DNA of 38,223 nucleotides, taken from the IMG/VR virus record IMGVR_UViG_3300010885_026776, positions 1 through 38,223 of that record; one strand, given 5' to 3'. A program made the translations under genes and the position numbers. Source of the stretch: a virus. Under the pieces are notes generated by a model. That model was not told the DNA's origin and did not search any database. It saw only the letters and a list, made by a program, of their open reading frames with translations. Below, in pieces: positions 30,177 through 38,223 of this stretch (the stretch's first letter is position 1; each line of letters opens with the position of its first letter).

Positions 30177-30317
30177 ATGGAATTTAACCCAAACATCGCT
30201 TTCATCACGCACGCGGACGGCACCAAGTTCCAGGTTCTCAACGAGGACGGCACCGACTGGGACGAAGCCGCGACAAAGGCGCTGGTTGAGGCTTACACCC
30301 CACCGAAGAAAAAATAA
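30177..30317 (+). CDS. Small unknown protein (46 aa)
   Basis: The ATG at 30177 has AGGA 9 bases upstream. The peptide (MEFNPNIAFITHADGTKFQV, then an acidic helix and a PPKKK end) fills the gap before the large terminase. Composition matches the GC-rich end of the preceding gene. No function is evident. Confidence 0.6.
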   Translation: MEFNPNIAFITHADGTKFQVLNEDGTDWDEAATKALVEAYTPPKKK

Positions 30318-30323
30318 CCCTTC

Positions 30324-31829
30324 ATGGCTTCGTCTCCCACCGTCATCTGGTCGCCCCAAGAAGGCCCCCAAACAGCCCTTCTCCAGTGCCCTATTTTCGA
30401 GGTCCTTTACGGAGGCGCTCGCGGTGGTGGAAAGACTGAGTCCTCCATCGGTGACTGGCTTGAACACTCCAATACCTACGGTGATGCCGCTATCGGCATC
30501 TTCGTTCGGCGGAAGTTCAAGCAGCTTGCCGAAGTCATCGCTCGAACGAAGCAACTATTCCCCAAACTCAATGCCAAGTATAATGAACAAAAAGCTGAAT
30601 GGAGAATGGCAAACGGCGCTCGTCTCAAGTTCGTCTACCTCGAAAGAGATTCAGATGCTGAAGAATACCAAGGTCACAACTACACCCGTGTCTATGTCGA
30701 AGAAGTCACTAATTTTCCTTCCCCCGGCCCGATCAACAAGCTCCGCGCCACCCTCCGCTCCGGCTCTGGCGTCCCCGTCGGTATGCGTCTTACTGGCAAC
30801 CCCGGAGGCCCCGGCCATAACTGGGTAAAAGCCCGCTACATTGACCCAGATCCCCGCGGGTACAAAATCATCGAGGAGTCTTGCGATGTTGAAATCGACG
30901 GCGAAATCCGAAGCGTCTCCCTCTCCCGAGTCTTCATCCCGTCGAAGCTCGGCGATAATATGCTCCTTCTCCGCAATGATCCTACTTACGTCCTGCGTCT
31001 CCGTCAATCTGGCTCCGAAGCTCTCGTCAAAGCCTGGCTTGAAGGAAACTGGGATATCGTCGACGGAGCCTACTTCACCGGACTCGACGAGCAAGTTCAC
31101 GGCCGGCCTGGAGATATCATCCGCTGGGCCCCTCCTTCAACTATCCGCTTTCGTTCCTTTGACTGGGGTTCTGCAAAGCCTTTCTCGGTCGGCTGGTGGG
31201 CGATCTGTGACGGGACATGGCCGAAGCCCAATCCCCTCCCGTTCGGCGCGATCTTCCGCTATCGTGAGTGGTACGGAGCCAGCGGCATCAACAAAGGTCT
31301 CGGTTCCACCGCCGACCTTGTCTCCAAACAAATCCTCGCCATGGAAGGCAACGACCGTGTTAGGTATGCAGTTGCTGATCCTGCTATTTTTATCCGCAAT
31401 GGTGGTCCGAGCATTGCTGAAAGTATGGCAGCCTGTCGCTGGCGGAGAGCCGACAACAAACGTCTCCCAGGCTGGGAACAAGTCCGCCAGCGCATCGCCG
31501 GGGAAGTGACGGAGGTTGAAGTCGAAGGCCAGACCAAGCAAATCTCCCTCCCGATGCTCTACGCTGCCCACGAGTGCGAAGACTTTTGGCGGACAATGCC
31601 GACGCTCCAGCATGACGATAAAAACACCGAAGATCTTGACACCGATGGCGAAGATCACATCGCCGATGAGGTCCGCTACGCTTGCATGTCTCGTCCGTGG
31701 AAACCCAAACTCATTCAACCAGCCCGAGGGCTTGCCCTTCCGCGCCTACCGAGTGAAATGAACTTCACTCAACTCGTAGAACGGAATAAAAAGCTCAGAC
31801 TGCAGAAAGAAGAAGAAAATGCTTACTAA
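30324..31829 (+). CDS. terL: Large terminase subunit (packaging ATPase and nuclease)
   Basis: The product is 501 aa. The ATPase half has Walker A GGARGGGKT at about 30-38, Walker B RVYVEEV at about 122-128, and the coupling motif MRLTGNPGGPGH at 154-165. The nuclease half begins with FRSFDWGSAKPF (Asp280) and carries VADPAIF (Asp352), the expected acidic metal ligands of the RNase H-like domain. It pumps DNA into the prohead through the portal and cuts the concatemer. Its end overlaps the portal start by 11 bases. The packaging strategy (headful or site-specific) is not evident. Confidence 0.92.
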   Translation: MASSPTVIWSPQEGPQTALLQCPIFEVLYGGARGGGKTESSIGDWLEHSNTYGDAAIGIFVRRKFKQLAEVIARTKQLFPKLNAKYNEQKAEWRMANGARLKFVYLERDSDAEEYQGHNYTRVYVEEVTNFPSPGPINKLRATLRSGSGVPVGMRLTGNPGGPGHNWVKARYIDPDPRGYKIIEESCDVEIDGEIRSVSLSRVFIPSKLGDNMLLLRNDPTYVLRLRQSGSEALVKAWLEGNWDIVDGAYFTGLDEQVHGRPGDIIRWAPPSTIRFRSFDWGSAKPFSVGWWAICDGTWPKPNPLPFGAIFRYREWYGASGINKGLGSTADLVSKQILAMEGNDRVRYAVADPAIFIRNGGPSIAESMAACRWRRADNKRLPGWEQVRQRIAGEVTEVEVEGQTKQISLPMLYAAHECEDFWRTMPTLQHDDKNTEDLDTDGEDHIADEVRYACMSRPWKPKLIQPARGLALPRLPSEMNFTQLVERNKKLRLQKEEENAY

Positions 31830-33939
31830 AGAAAAAGATCCGACTCTAACCGCCGAGTCTCAGCAGGCTTTTGTCAAGGCCTGGTTTGCCGAAATCGACG
31901 ATGCCTTGGCGCGGGAAAAACCCTACCGCACGACCGGGCAGAAGATCGTCGATCTATACGAGGCAAAGACGCCGGACGACACGCCTTTTGCTATTCTCTA
32001 TTCCAACACCGAAACCCTTGCCCCAGCCGTCTACAACGCCAGACCCATTCCAATGGTCAAGCGTCGGTTCAAAGATGCCGACCCTCTTGGGAAGGAAATC
32101 TCTAACGTCTCGGTCCGGTTGTTGAAGTTCCTCATCGACAACGAAGATGCAAACTACGACTCCTTCGACGATTTGATGCAAGCTTGTGTCCTTAACGGCC
32201 TTCTCACCAATCGAGGTCTAACCCGGTTCAAGTACGTCGTCCATTCCCAAGCCTCAACTGAGTGCATCTACGGAGAAGACGTTCGCTGGGACAAGTTCTT
32301 CCACGGCTATGCTCGGAGTTGGAAAAAAGTCCCTTGGGTCGGCTTCGAATGGGACATGACGGAGAGCGAAGTTCGGCAGAACTTTCCCGAAGCAGAGGGG
32401 ATTGACTTCGGTGCCATTCCTGACCATGACGGCGGACCAAAAACCGACAACTCTCTTCAAGGTGTCAAACTCACTAAGGTATATGAAATCTGGGACAAGC
32501 GGACAGGGAAAGTCTTTTTCCTCTCCCGTTGCTGCCCGAAGATGCCGCTTAAGATGGTGGAAGATCCTCTCAAGTTGTCTGGCTTCTTCCCCGTCCCTCG
32601 GCCGCTCAACTTCATGCGGAAGGTCACAACCCTCGTCCCAACCCCTCTGTATGAGCATTACAAATCTCAAGCCCGCGAACTCAACGACATAACTGTTCGG
32701 CTCAAAGCCATTATCAAAGCCATTCGCTTCCGCGGGGCTTACAATGCCGCGGTCGAGGGTATTGAGAAGATGCTCAAGGCTGAGGATAACGAACTAATCC
32801 CAGTCGAGAATGTCCTTTCCATGCCGGATGGGACGGGGATGGATAAGCTTCTCTGGATCGTCCCTATCGCTGAACTTGCGGCAACGGCTCAGTCTTTGTA
32901 CCAGCAGCGCGAACAGGTCAAGCAAGTCATCTACGAAATCACTGGCATTTCTGACATTCTCCGCGGAGCATCCGTCGCTTCGGAAACGGCAACTGCCCAG
33001 AACATCAAGAACCAATGGGGTACCCTCCGGCTGAAAAAGATGCAGAAGGAGGTCCAGCGCTACTCTCGTGACGCCTTGAGCATTATCTTGGAAATCGCCT
33101 GTAATTGCTTCGACATACAGACGGTCAAGTCCATGACTGGTGGACAGTACCTTGACGCCGGAGCAAAGCAGCAGATACAGCAACAGCAGGCTATGATGGC
33201 CCAGCAAGCTGCCATGATGGCCCAACAACAGCAAATGCAACAGCCCCAAGGTCAGCCTGGGCAACCTCCTGTCCAACCACCAGAGCCTCCGCCACTTCCC
33301 CCCGAACTCCAGCACGCCATGATGCTTCCGACTTGGGAAGAAATCTATGGCGCGATGAAACAAGCCCTGGCCCTCCACTACCGCATCGACATTGAGACAA
33401 ACTCCACGATCGACGCGGAAGCGGCTCAGGACAAGCAAGACATTGCCGATCTTGTCAACGCCATGTCCCAGTTCATGAACGGTCTCGGCCCTCTTGTTCA
33501 AGGAGGTGCCATGCCGATGGAGGTTGCGAAGCAAGTCCTTCTCGTTATCTCCCGCCGGTTTAACTTTGGACCGGAGTTGGAGGACGCGATTAACCTGATG
33601 AAGGAGCCGGCTCCGGCCCAGCAAGGCCCGTCCCCCGCCGACCAGGCTAAGATGGAAACCATCATGGCACAGGCGAAGGTTGACCAAGCCAAAGCCCAAA
33701 TGGAACTGCAGATGCTCCAGGCAGAAACCCAAGCCAAACAACAGCAGGCTGCAGTCGAGCAGGAACTTGCTATGGCGGAACTCAACATCAAGCGGCAGGA
33801 ACTTCTGCTGCAGGAAAAAGCTCTTGGAATGAAGCTCCAAGCCCAGACCATGGCACATCAGCAGAAGATGCAGGCATTAATGGCGAAGGCCACAACGGAA
33901 GAAGCGAATGAAAAGGAACCTCCTCATGCCTCTATATGA
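31819..33939 (+). CDS. Portal protein (P22-type)
   Basis: The product is 706 aa, close to the length of the P22 portal. Early segments (AILYSNTETLAPAVYNARPI, then VKRRFKDADPLGKE) and the later GISDILRGASVASETATAQN are typical of this portal group. From about residue 450 there is a Gln/Met/Pro-rich segment, and residues 600-690 form a long Gln/Ala/Glu-rich coiled coil like the barrel crown of P22-type portals. It forms the dodecameric ring at the head vertex, where terminase and tail adaptor dock. Confidence 0.88.
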   Translation: MLTKEKDPTLTAESQQAFVKAWFAEIDDALAREKPYRTTGQKIVDLYEAKTPDDTPFAILYSNTETLAPAVYNARPIPMVKRRFKDADPLGKEISNVSVRLLKFLIDNEDANYDSFDDLMQACVLNGLLTNRGLTRFKYVVHSQASTECIYGEDVRWDKFFHGYARSWKKVPWVGFEWDMTESEVRQNFPEAEGIDFGAIPDHDGGPKTDNSLQGVKLTKVYEIWDKRTGKVFFLSRCCPKMPLKMVEDPLKLSGFFPVPRPLNFMRKVTTLVPTPLYEHYKSQARELNDITVRLKAIIKAIRFRGAYNAAVEGIEKMLKAEDNELIPVENVLSMPDGTGMDKLLWIVPIAELAATAQSLYQQREQVKQVIYEITGISDILRGASVASETATAQNIKNQWGTLRLKKMQKEVQRYSRDALSIILEIACNCFDIQTVKSMTGGQYLDAGAKQQIQQQQAMMAQQAAMMAQQQQMQQPQGQPGQPPVQPPEPPPLPPELQHAMMLPTWEEIYGAMKQALALHYRIDIETNSTIDAEAAQDKQDIADLVNAMSQFMNGLGPLVQGGAMPMEVAKQVLLVISRRFNFGPELEDAINLMKEPAPAQQGPSPADQAKMETIMAQAKVDQAKAQMELQMLQAETQAKQQQAAVEQELAMAELNIKRQELLLQEKALGMKLQAQTMAHQQKMQALMAKATTEEANEKEPPHASI

Positions 33940-34336
33940 CTTCCGTTGTTCCGCCGGCCATGTCTTCGAACGCTCCGTCCCACTAAAAGATTTTCAAGCG
34001 CAACAACTTTGCGCTTGCTCCTCCCCCGCTATTCGGCTCATATCCCGTCCTATGTTCATGGTGGAAAACATAGGCTACACTTGCCCTGTCACTGATCGAT
34101 GGATTGCTTCCCGTCGATCGCACGAGGATAACCTTCGCCGCCAAGGCTGCCGGGTGCTGGAGACTGGAGAGAAGGAAGCTGCTGCCGCTAACCGAGCCAA
34201 GATCGAAGCCGATTTCGACGCGAAGATCGAAGCCACTGTCGAACGCGAAGTTGAAGCCCTGCCCTCAGCCAAGCGTGAAACTCTCTACAACGAGATGACT
34301 CGCCAAGGCCTAACTGCCCAAGTCACCAGAGCTTAA
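33926..34336 (+). CDS. FmdB-like zinc-ribbon protein
   Basis: The product is 136 aa from the ATG at 33926, which has AAGGA upstream and overlaps the portal gene by 14 bases. The MPLYDFRCSAGHVFE start followed by CACSS (Cys8, His12, Cys29, Cys31) is the FmdB/CxxC-type ribbon pattern, here with a His in one position. The remainder is a long charged helix. Proteins of this type are often found between portal and scaffold genes of podoviruses; the function is not established. Confidence 0.7.
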   Translation: MPLYDFRCSAGHVFERSVPLKDFQAQQLCACSSPAIRLISRPMFMVENIGYTCPVTDRWIASRRSHEDNLRRQGCRVLETGEKEAAAANRAKIEADFDAKIEATVEREVEALPSAKRETLYNEMTRQGLTAQVTRA

Positions 34337-34349
34337 GGAACTCCTGCCC

Positions 34350-35417
34350 ATGCCCGCCCTTGAAACTAACCTGATTGAAGAACCTGAACTCGACACCCAG
34401 GCGGCACTCGCCGACATTTCCGCTGACCTCTTCGGGCAGGGGGAGAGCAGCGCTGATGCTGGGTCGTCGAAGGAGCCGGGGGAGAAAGTACTCGCGAGCG
34501 CAGGCGCTGAGGAAACCGCTCCCCCGGCTCCAGACAAGGGCACGACAGGGGTTTCGGCGGCTGATCCTGCCACCCCTTCTACCGAGACCTCCGCTGAAGT
34601 CCAAGCCATCGGTGCGCCCAAGACCTGGACAAAGGAAGCCCTCGCCGAATGGGCAGCAGTCCCTCCCCGCGTCCAGCAGGAAATCGCCAAACGCGAGCAA
34701 GACTTCCTCAACGGCATCACCCAATACAAGACCGCGGCAGAAGTCGGCCAGCGCTACGACTCTGTCGTGGAACCCTACCGCCCTGCCTTTGCTGCCGAAA
34801 ACATCGACCCGGTTCAGCTCTTCCAATCTTTCGCCGCGAACCACTACCTCCTGTCCCGTGGAACCCCCGCCCAGAAGGTCGAACTCGCTGCCAGCCTCAT
34901 CAACGGCTACGGGATTGACTTCGTTGACCTCGCCCAACACCTCGGCTCCTTCGACCCTCCCACCCCTGTCGATCCTCGTGTCGCTGCTCTCGAAGCCGAG
35001 GTCGCTCAACTCCGCCAGTTCACTTCCTCCGCCCGACAGAAAGAGGAAGAGTCCGCCCGCAGCGCAATCGAGGCAGAAATCACTGCCTTTGCTGCTGATC
35101 CCGCCTACCCGCACTTCGACTCTCTTGTGGATGACATGCAGAGACTTTTCGCAACGGGTCAGGCAAAAAACCTAAAGGAAGCCTACGAGACGGCTGTCTA
35201 CTTGAACCCTGAAACTCGCCAGAAAGAACTCGATCGGCTGACAGCCGAGAAGTTGAGTTCCGCCACTGCCGAGGTCTCTCAGCGTCAGGCCAAGATCGCT
35301 GCCGCAACGGCTGCCAACCTATCGTCTCACCAAAAACCAGGGAATGGAACGATTCCGCTTGGCTCGATGGATGATACGCTCGCAGAAACCATGGCCCGCA
35401 TTTCCGCGCGGTCGTAA
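34350..35417 (+). CDS. Scaffolding protein
   Basis: The product is 355 aa. An acidic, Pro/Ala/Ser-rich disordered N-terminus (about residues 1-90) precedes a helical domain with WTKEALAEWAAVPPRVQQE and a coiled coil (VAALEAEVAQLRQF), then a helical C-terminus. The order portal, scaffold, capsid and the helical, acidic make-up are typical of phage scaffolds that direct prohead assembly and leave before packaging ends. No protease motif is seen. Confidence 0.8.
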   Translation: MPALETNLIEEPELDTQAALADISADLFGQGESSADAGSSKEPGEKVLASAGAEETAPPAPDKGTTGVSAADPATPSTETSAEVQAIGAPKTWTKEALAEWAAVPPRVQQEIAKREQDFLNGITQYKTAAEVGQRYDSVVEPYRPAFAAENIDPVQLFQSFAANHYLLSRGTPAQKVELAASLINGYGIDFVDLAQHLGSFDPPTPVDPRVAALEAEVAQLRQFTSSARQKEEESARSAIEAEITAFAADPAYPHFDSLVDDMQRLFATGQAKNLKEAYETAVYLNPETRQKELDRLTAEKLSSATAEVSQRQAKIAAATAANLSSHQKPGNGTIPLGSMDDTLAETMARISARS

Positions 35418-35433
35418 CTTGAAAGGTTAGACA

Positions 35434-36417
35434 ATGGCTACTCCCTCGTCAACCTTCACCGAGCTGGTCGCCACTACCTGGCGGAACCACGCTTCCGATG
35501 TGAAGGACAACATCACTCGCAATAATGCCCTCTACGCTCGCATGGTGAGCAAGGGTCAGATCCGGCTCGAAGACGGTGGTTTGACCATCGCACAGCCTCT
35601 GGACTACAACTCGAACGGGACTTATCAGCGGTACTCGGGCTACGATATCCTGAATATCCAGCAGTCCGACGTCATCACGGCGGCTGAGTTCCAGTGGCGC
35701 CAGATCGCCCTCAACGTCGTGGCGAGTGGTCTTGAACTCCGCACCAACTCCGGTTCGAACGCGATCGTCAAGCTCGCCAAGGCCCGGATCAAGAACGCCA
35801 TGCGGACGTTCAAGAATAACTTCTCTTACGATATCTACTCGGATGGTACGCTTCCGAACCAGATCGGTGGGCTGCAAGCTCTTGTTTCCGACGCCGGCAC
35901 CGGCACTGTCGGCGGCATTGACTCTTCATCTTGGCCTTTCTGGCAGTCGGCAGTTCAGTCGGCGGCGGCTCCGATCCAGGGTGGTAGCGCAGTTACTGTT
36001 TCCGCCACCACGATCGAATCCGGCGTCATGCTTCCGCTCTGGCTCAACCAGGTTCGCGGAGACGACAAGCCCGATCTCATCGTCGCTTCGAACGATTGGT
36101 TCACCTTTTACGAGGCGAGTCAGGTTTCGTTCAAGCGCTACACCGACAACAACGGCTCCGGCGAAGCGAATGGTGGTTTCACCAGTCTGAAGTACAAGTC
36201 CGCCGACGTCATCTTTGATGGCAACAGTGGCATCCCTGGTGCCCACATGTACTTCCTCAACACCGACTACCTCGACCTCGTGGTTCATAAGGACGCAAAC
36301 CTCTCGGTCCAAGACCAAATGATGCCTTACAACCAGGACGCTGTGGTCATTCCGGTGCTTTGGATGGGCAACATGGTCGTGACGAACCGCCGGCTTCAGG
36401 GTGTGGCTAAGGCCTAA
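35434..36417 (+). CDS. Major capsid protein
   Basis: The product is 327 aa. It opens MATPSSTFTELVATTWRNHA, with a later DGGLTIAQPLDYNSNGTY and an NVVASGLELRTNSGSNAIVK segment, as in the major capsid proteins of several podoviruses; an HK97-type fold is expected. The ATG at 35434 has GAAAGG upstream. The gene is followed by the 32-bp palindrome at 36430-36461, so its expression can be set apart from the next gene. Position after the scaffold supports the call. Confidence 0.88.
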   Translation: MATPSSTFTELVATTWRNHASDVKDNITRNNALYARMVSKGQIRLEDGGLTIAQPLDYNSNGTYQRYSGYDILNIQQSDVITAAEFQWRQIALNVVASGLELRTNSGSNAIVKLAKARIKNAMRTFKNNFSYDIYSDGTLPNQIGGLQALVSDAGTGTVGGIDSSSWPFWQSAVQSAAAPIQGGSAVTVSATTIESGVMLPLWLNQVRGDDKPDLIVASNDWFTFYEASQVSFKRYTDNNGSGEANGGFTSLKYKSADVIFDGNSGIPGAHMYFLNTDYLDLVVHKDANLSVQDQMMPYNQDAVVIPVLWMGNMVVTNRRLQGVAKA

Positions 36418-36429
36418 TAGGGGCCAATT

Positions 36430-36461
36430 CCCCGTAGATTTGAAACCTATAATCTACGGGG
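36430..36461 (+). promoter_or_regulatory. 32-bp palindrome between capsid and cement genes
   Basis: CCCCGTAGATT (36430-36440) and AATCTACGGGG (36451-36461) are perfect 11-bp arms around a 10-base spacer. TATAAT (36448-36453) lies inside. No T-run follows on the + strand, so it is more likely a promoter/operator or an mRNA 5' hairpin than a terminator. It starts 12 bases after the capsid stop. Confidence 0.65.
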
Positions 36462-36480
36462 AAAACGAAAGGAAATCCCA

Positions 36481-37209
36481 ATGACTTACGCTCTTGTAAA
36501 TGGGGTTGCTGGCAATCAGCAGCTCACCCCGTACAATCTCCCCGACACTACCGCTCGGCATCTTCCCGGTCTGATCGTTGATGCGGTCAGCAGTTTTTGG
36601 GGTGGTGGCGAGTTCATCTACGTCAAGGCCAATGGCACCATCCGCCAGTACGGTCTTGTGGTTCTCACCCAGACTCTCGTCAGCAACCAGATGGTCTACA
36701 ACGCGACGGAAGTGCCTAACACCGCAAACCTTGGGCGAACCCTCGGCGTTGCGATGGTTTCGGCAACTTCGGGTCAGTTCCTCTGGGTCTGCATCGGCGG
36801 CGTCGTTCCGGTCAACTGCCAAGCAGCAGTTTCCGCCGACACAGCTTTTGGCATCGCAGCCGCTGGTCAGGGCGGGGCTATCGCCAACGGCAAGCAGATC
36901 CTCAACGCTCGCATCGTCATTGCTTCGACCACTACCGTGGCAAAGGCGGGTTCGACTGCAAGCAGCGGCTCGACGATCCTGAACATCAGCAGTGCTCAGG
37001 GCTGGTTTGCCGGGGCTTATCTCTCCGGGACTGGCATTGCTTCCGGTACGACTGTGACGGATATCGACCCGAGCGGAACTGTCGTAACCCTCTCCACCGC
37101 CACCACGGCAGCGGTAAATGGGACCGTCACTGCCACTTACAACAACGCGACTGTCTACTACAACATCGCGCATATCAATCGTCCATTTGCTCAGGGTCAA
37201 ACCACCTAA
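36481..37209 (+). CDS. Capsid cement/decoration protein candidate
   Basis: The product is 242 aa with AAAGGAAA upstream. It is Gly/Ala/Thr-rich with short strands (EFIYVKANGTIRQYGLVVL, then GQFLWVCIGGVVPVNC). A following region near residues 155-215 has many Ser/Thr and short 'GT' repeats. It lies between the capsid gene and a terminator and may be highly expressed, as expected for a head-decoration protein. The call rests on composition and place. Confidence 0.6.
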   Translation: MTYALVNGVAGNQQLTPYNLPDTTARHLPGLIVDAVSSFWGGGEFIYVKANGTIRQYGLVVLTQTLVSNQMVYNATEVPNTANLGRTLGVAMVSATSGQFLWVCIGGVVPVNCQAAVSADTAFGIAAAGQGGAIANGKQILNARIVIASTTTVAKAGSTASSGSTILNISSAQGWFAGAYLSGTGIASGTTVTDIDPSGTVVTLSTATTAAVNGTVTATYNNATVYYNIAHINRPFAQGQTT

Positions 37210-37220
37210 CCTTGAGTAAG

Positions 37221-37261
37221 ACTCCCCGGAGGTTTTCTCCTGTCCTCCGGGGAGTTATTTT
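37221..37261 (+). terminator. Intrinsic terminator, rightward
   Basis: ACTCCCCGGAGG (37221-37232) pairs perfectly with CCTCCGGGGAGT (37244-37255) across 11 bases, followed by TATTTT. It follows the cement-like gene and probably lowers expression of the tail genes relative to head proteins. Confidence 0.85.
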
Positions 37262-37284
37262 CCACCCCTGCCAAAGAGGTTTTT

Positions 37285-37881
37285 ATGTCCGATCCCCGTC
37301 CTCCTTATGTTCAGTTTGAGATGCGCGCAGTGGAAAACCGCACGGCCTCCATAGAGACAGGTCACTATGTCGCAAGAGATGTGGTCTTTGCCCTCGTTAC
37401 CCCCGCTGGTTCCCGCGATCGAGTCGAGAAGGTGGCGGAAGAATGGATCAGGGACATGGAGGAAGGCGCTCGACAGGATCGTATTCCGATCCAGTGGCCG
37501 CAGATCTATCGCCAAGCACTGAAGCTTTGGCTGGAAAACCGTCAAGATCCGGAGTTCGGAACCCCGGTCAAAGACTGGCCAGCCATCTCCCCGGCACAGG
37601 TTCGGATTTTGCAGGACGTTGGCATCACCTCGATCGAACAAGTTGCTGAGATGAACGACGAGGCTATTTCAAAGGTCGGAATGGGTGGTCGAGCGTTGAA
37701 GTCAAAAGCCCAGGCCTGGCTCGATGCGGCCAAGTCTACTGGCGCCACTGCTGGGGAACTAGACTCTCTTCGGATCGAGAACGCGGCACTGGAAGGACGG
37801 GCGACAGAGGCCGAGGCCAAACTCAAAGACCTCGAAACCCGTTTCGCCGTGATGGAAAAGTCCCTCGAAAAAGCGAAGTAA
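37285..37881 (+). CDS. HhH-like and coiled-coil protein, head-tail region
   Basis: The product is 198 aa. Residues 100-150 resemble a helix-hairpin-helix (WPAISPAQVRILQDVGITSI, then KVGMGGRALKSKAQ), a fold that usually contacts DNA. The last 45 residues are a coiled coil (LRIENAALEGRATEAEAKL). It lies between the cement-like gene and the head-tail adaptor, so it may be a minor head protein or a head completion factor. The start at 37285 has AAAGAGG upstream. Confidence 0.65.
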   Translation: MSDPRPPYVQFEMRAVENRTASIETGHYVARDVVFALVTPAGSRDRVEKVAEEWIRDMEEGARQDRIPIQWPQIYRQALKLWLENRQDPEFGTPVKDWPAISPAQVRILQDVGITSIEQVAEMNDEAISKVGMGGRALKSKAQAWLDAAKSTGATAGELDSLRIENAALEGRATEAEAKLKDLETRFAVMEKSLEKAK

Positions 37882-37893
37882 GGAACCTTTCCT

Positions 37894-38223
37894 ATGTCGG
37901 TTCTCTCCATCGTCCAAGACCATTGCCGCATTCACGCCTTGAACATACCGGCAGCTGTGGTGACTAGCGCCGACGCAACGACTCAGCAGCTATTTGGGAT
38001 TTTGAACGAAATCCTTGATGAAATGGTGAATGAGTCGAAGTTCAACGTCACGACGAGAGAGACGGTTTTTACTGCCATTGCGGCGGAGGATCAGGGAGCA
38101 ATCCAGACCCTCGCGCCGTATGGGTATCAGTGGGCTTACTTCGAGACGTTCTTCGACCGGACTCTCCGCCGGCCATTGTATGGTCCGCTTGACGAGACAG
38201 AATGGCAGCGGATCAAGGCTCTG
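37894..38223 (+). CDS. Head-tail adaptor / tail accessory protein, 5' part
   Basis: The ATG at 37894 has AAGGAACC upstream. The window ends after codon 110; because 38101-38223 repeats 1-123, the frame continues at 124 and stops at 510, giving 238 aa in all. The N-terminus (SVLSIVQDHCRIHALNIPAA, then a helical QQLFGILNEILDEMVNES) is typical of podovirus adaptor proteins that bind the portal. See the entry at 1-510 for the rest. Confidence 0.75.
   Translation, partial: MSVLSIVQDHCRIHALNIPAAVVTSADATTQQLFGILNEILDEMVNESKFNVTTRETVFTAIAAEDQGAIQTLAPYGYQWAYFETFFDRTLRRPLYGPLDETEWQRIKAL
38101..38223. repeat. Terminal direct repeat, right copy (circular closure)
   Basis: Identical to 1-123. It lies within the adaptor gene, which argues for an assembly overlap of a circular or circularly permuted genome rather than a special terminal sequence. 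Confidence 0.95.

Noticed and set aside
32794-33858. 354-codon open frame antisense to the portal gene
   Set aside because: It mirrors the portal coding sequence, has Leu/His-rich low-complexity content from the Gln-rich region, and lacks a ribosome-binding site.
34323-35114. 263-codon open frame antisense to the scaffold gene
   Set aside because: Gly/Leu-rich shadow of the Ala/Pro-rich scaffold sequence.
28175-38223. Diversity-generating retroelement, considered because the capsid and tail gene order recalls BPP-1-like phages
   Set aside because: No reverse transcriptase gene and no template/variable repeat pair were found by eye.
1-38223. Integrase, excisionase, lysogeny repressor, tRNA genes
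   Set aside because: I looked for tyrosine and serine recombinase motifs, CI-like proteins and cloverleaf patterns and saw none that hold up.

Overview
The window is the complete genome of a tailed double-stranded DNA phage of about 38.1 kb. The last 123 bases (38101-38223) repeat the first 123 exactly, so the sequence closes on itself and the gene that starts at 37894 finishes at 510. The structural genes (P22-type portal, scaffold, capsid, short-tail adaptor and hub proteins, a very large internal virion protein and a fibre, but no tape-measure or sheath gene) indicate podovirus morphology. Base composition is moderately GC-rich. The host cannot be named from the sequence. I recognise no integrase, repressor, tRNA or phage RNA polymerase, so the phage looks virulent or at least integration-deficient. 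Several good sigma70-type promoters suggest that it uses host RNA polymerase.

Layout. The + strand from about 28.2 kb round through the closure to 10.6 kb is the late region. It runs: small terminase candidate, a beta-rich virion protein, large terminase, portal, zinc-ribbon protein, scaffold, major capsid protein, cement-like protein, HhH/coiled-coil protein, head-tail adaptor, tail hub, GNAT, three internal/ejection proteins, tail fibre, an XhlA-like membrane protein, a GC-rich HTH-metallophosphoesterase, and a small membrane protein. It ends at a palindromic terminator at 10649-10684, where it meets the leftward genes.

The - strand from 25.7 kb down to 10.7 kb is the early/replication region. 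Small unknown genes near 23-25.7 kb come first, then a conserved phage protein, a set of small coupled genes, a RecD/Dda-type helicase, a recombination module (Cas4/RecB-like nuclease, zinc protein, Sak4-like ATPase, putative ssDNA-binding protein), MazG, a ParB-methyltransferase fusion, a split family A DNA polymerase, and a DUF3987-like helicase/primase. Most of these genes overlap by 1-17 nt as TGATG, TAATG, ATGA or GTGA junctions, so they are probably translationally coupled.

Between the two arms (25.7-28.2 kb) lies a divergent control region. It holds two short + strand genes with their own terminators and about 1.3 kb without convincing genes. That stretch contains a 271-bp inverted-repeat element with a nested palindrome, a strong hairpin and iteron-like repeats, which makes it my best candidate for the replication origin.

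The main things to look at are: (1) a DNA polymerase cut between its TG/NLQN motif and motif A, with a 58-aa zinc-ribbon gene seated exactly between the halves; (2) a family of 32-bp palindromes (11-bp arms, 10-bp spacer) at transcription-unit boundaries, one of them lying across a consensus promoter; (3) a short LLADFG motif shared by three proteins, two of which are paralogues on opposite strands; (4) the nested inverted repeats near 27.1-27.8 kb.
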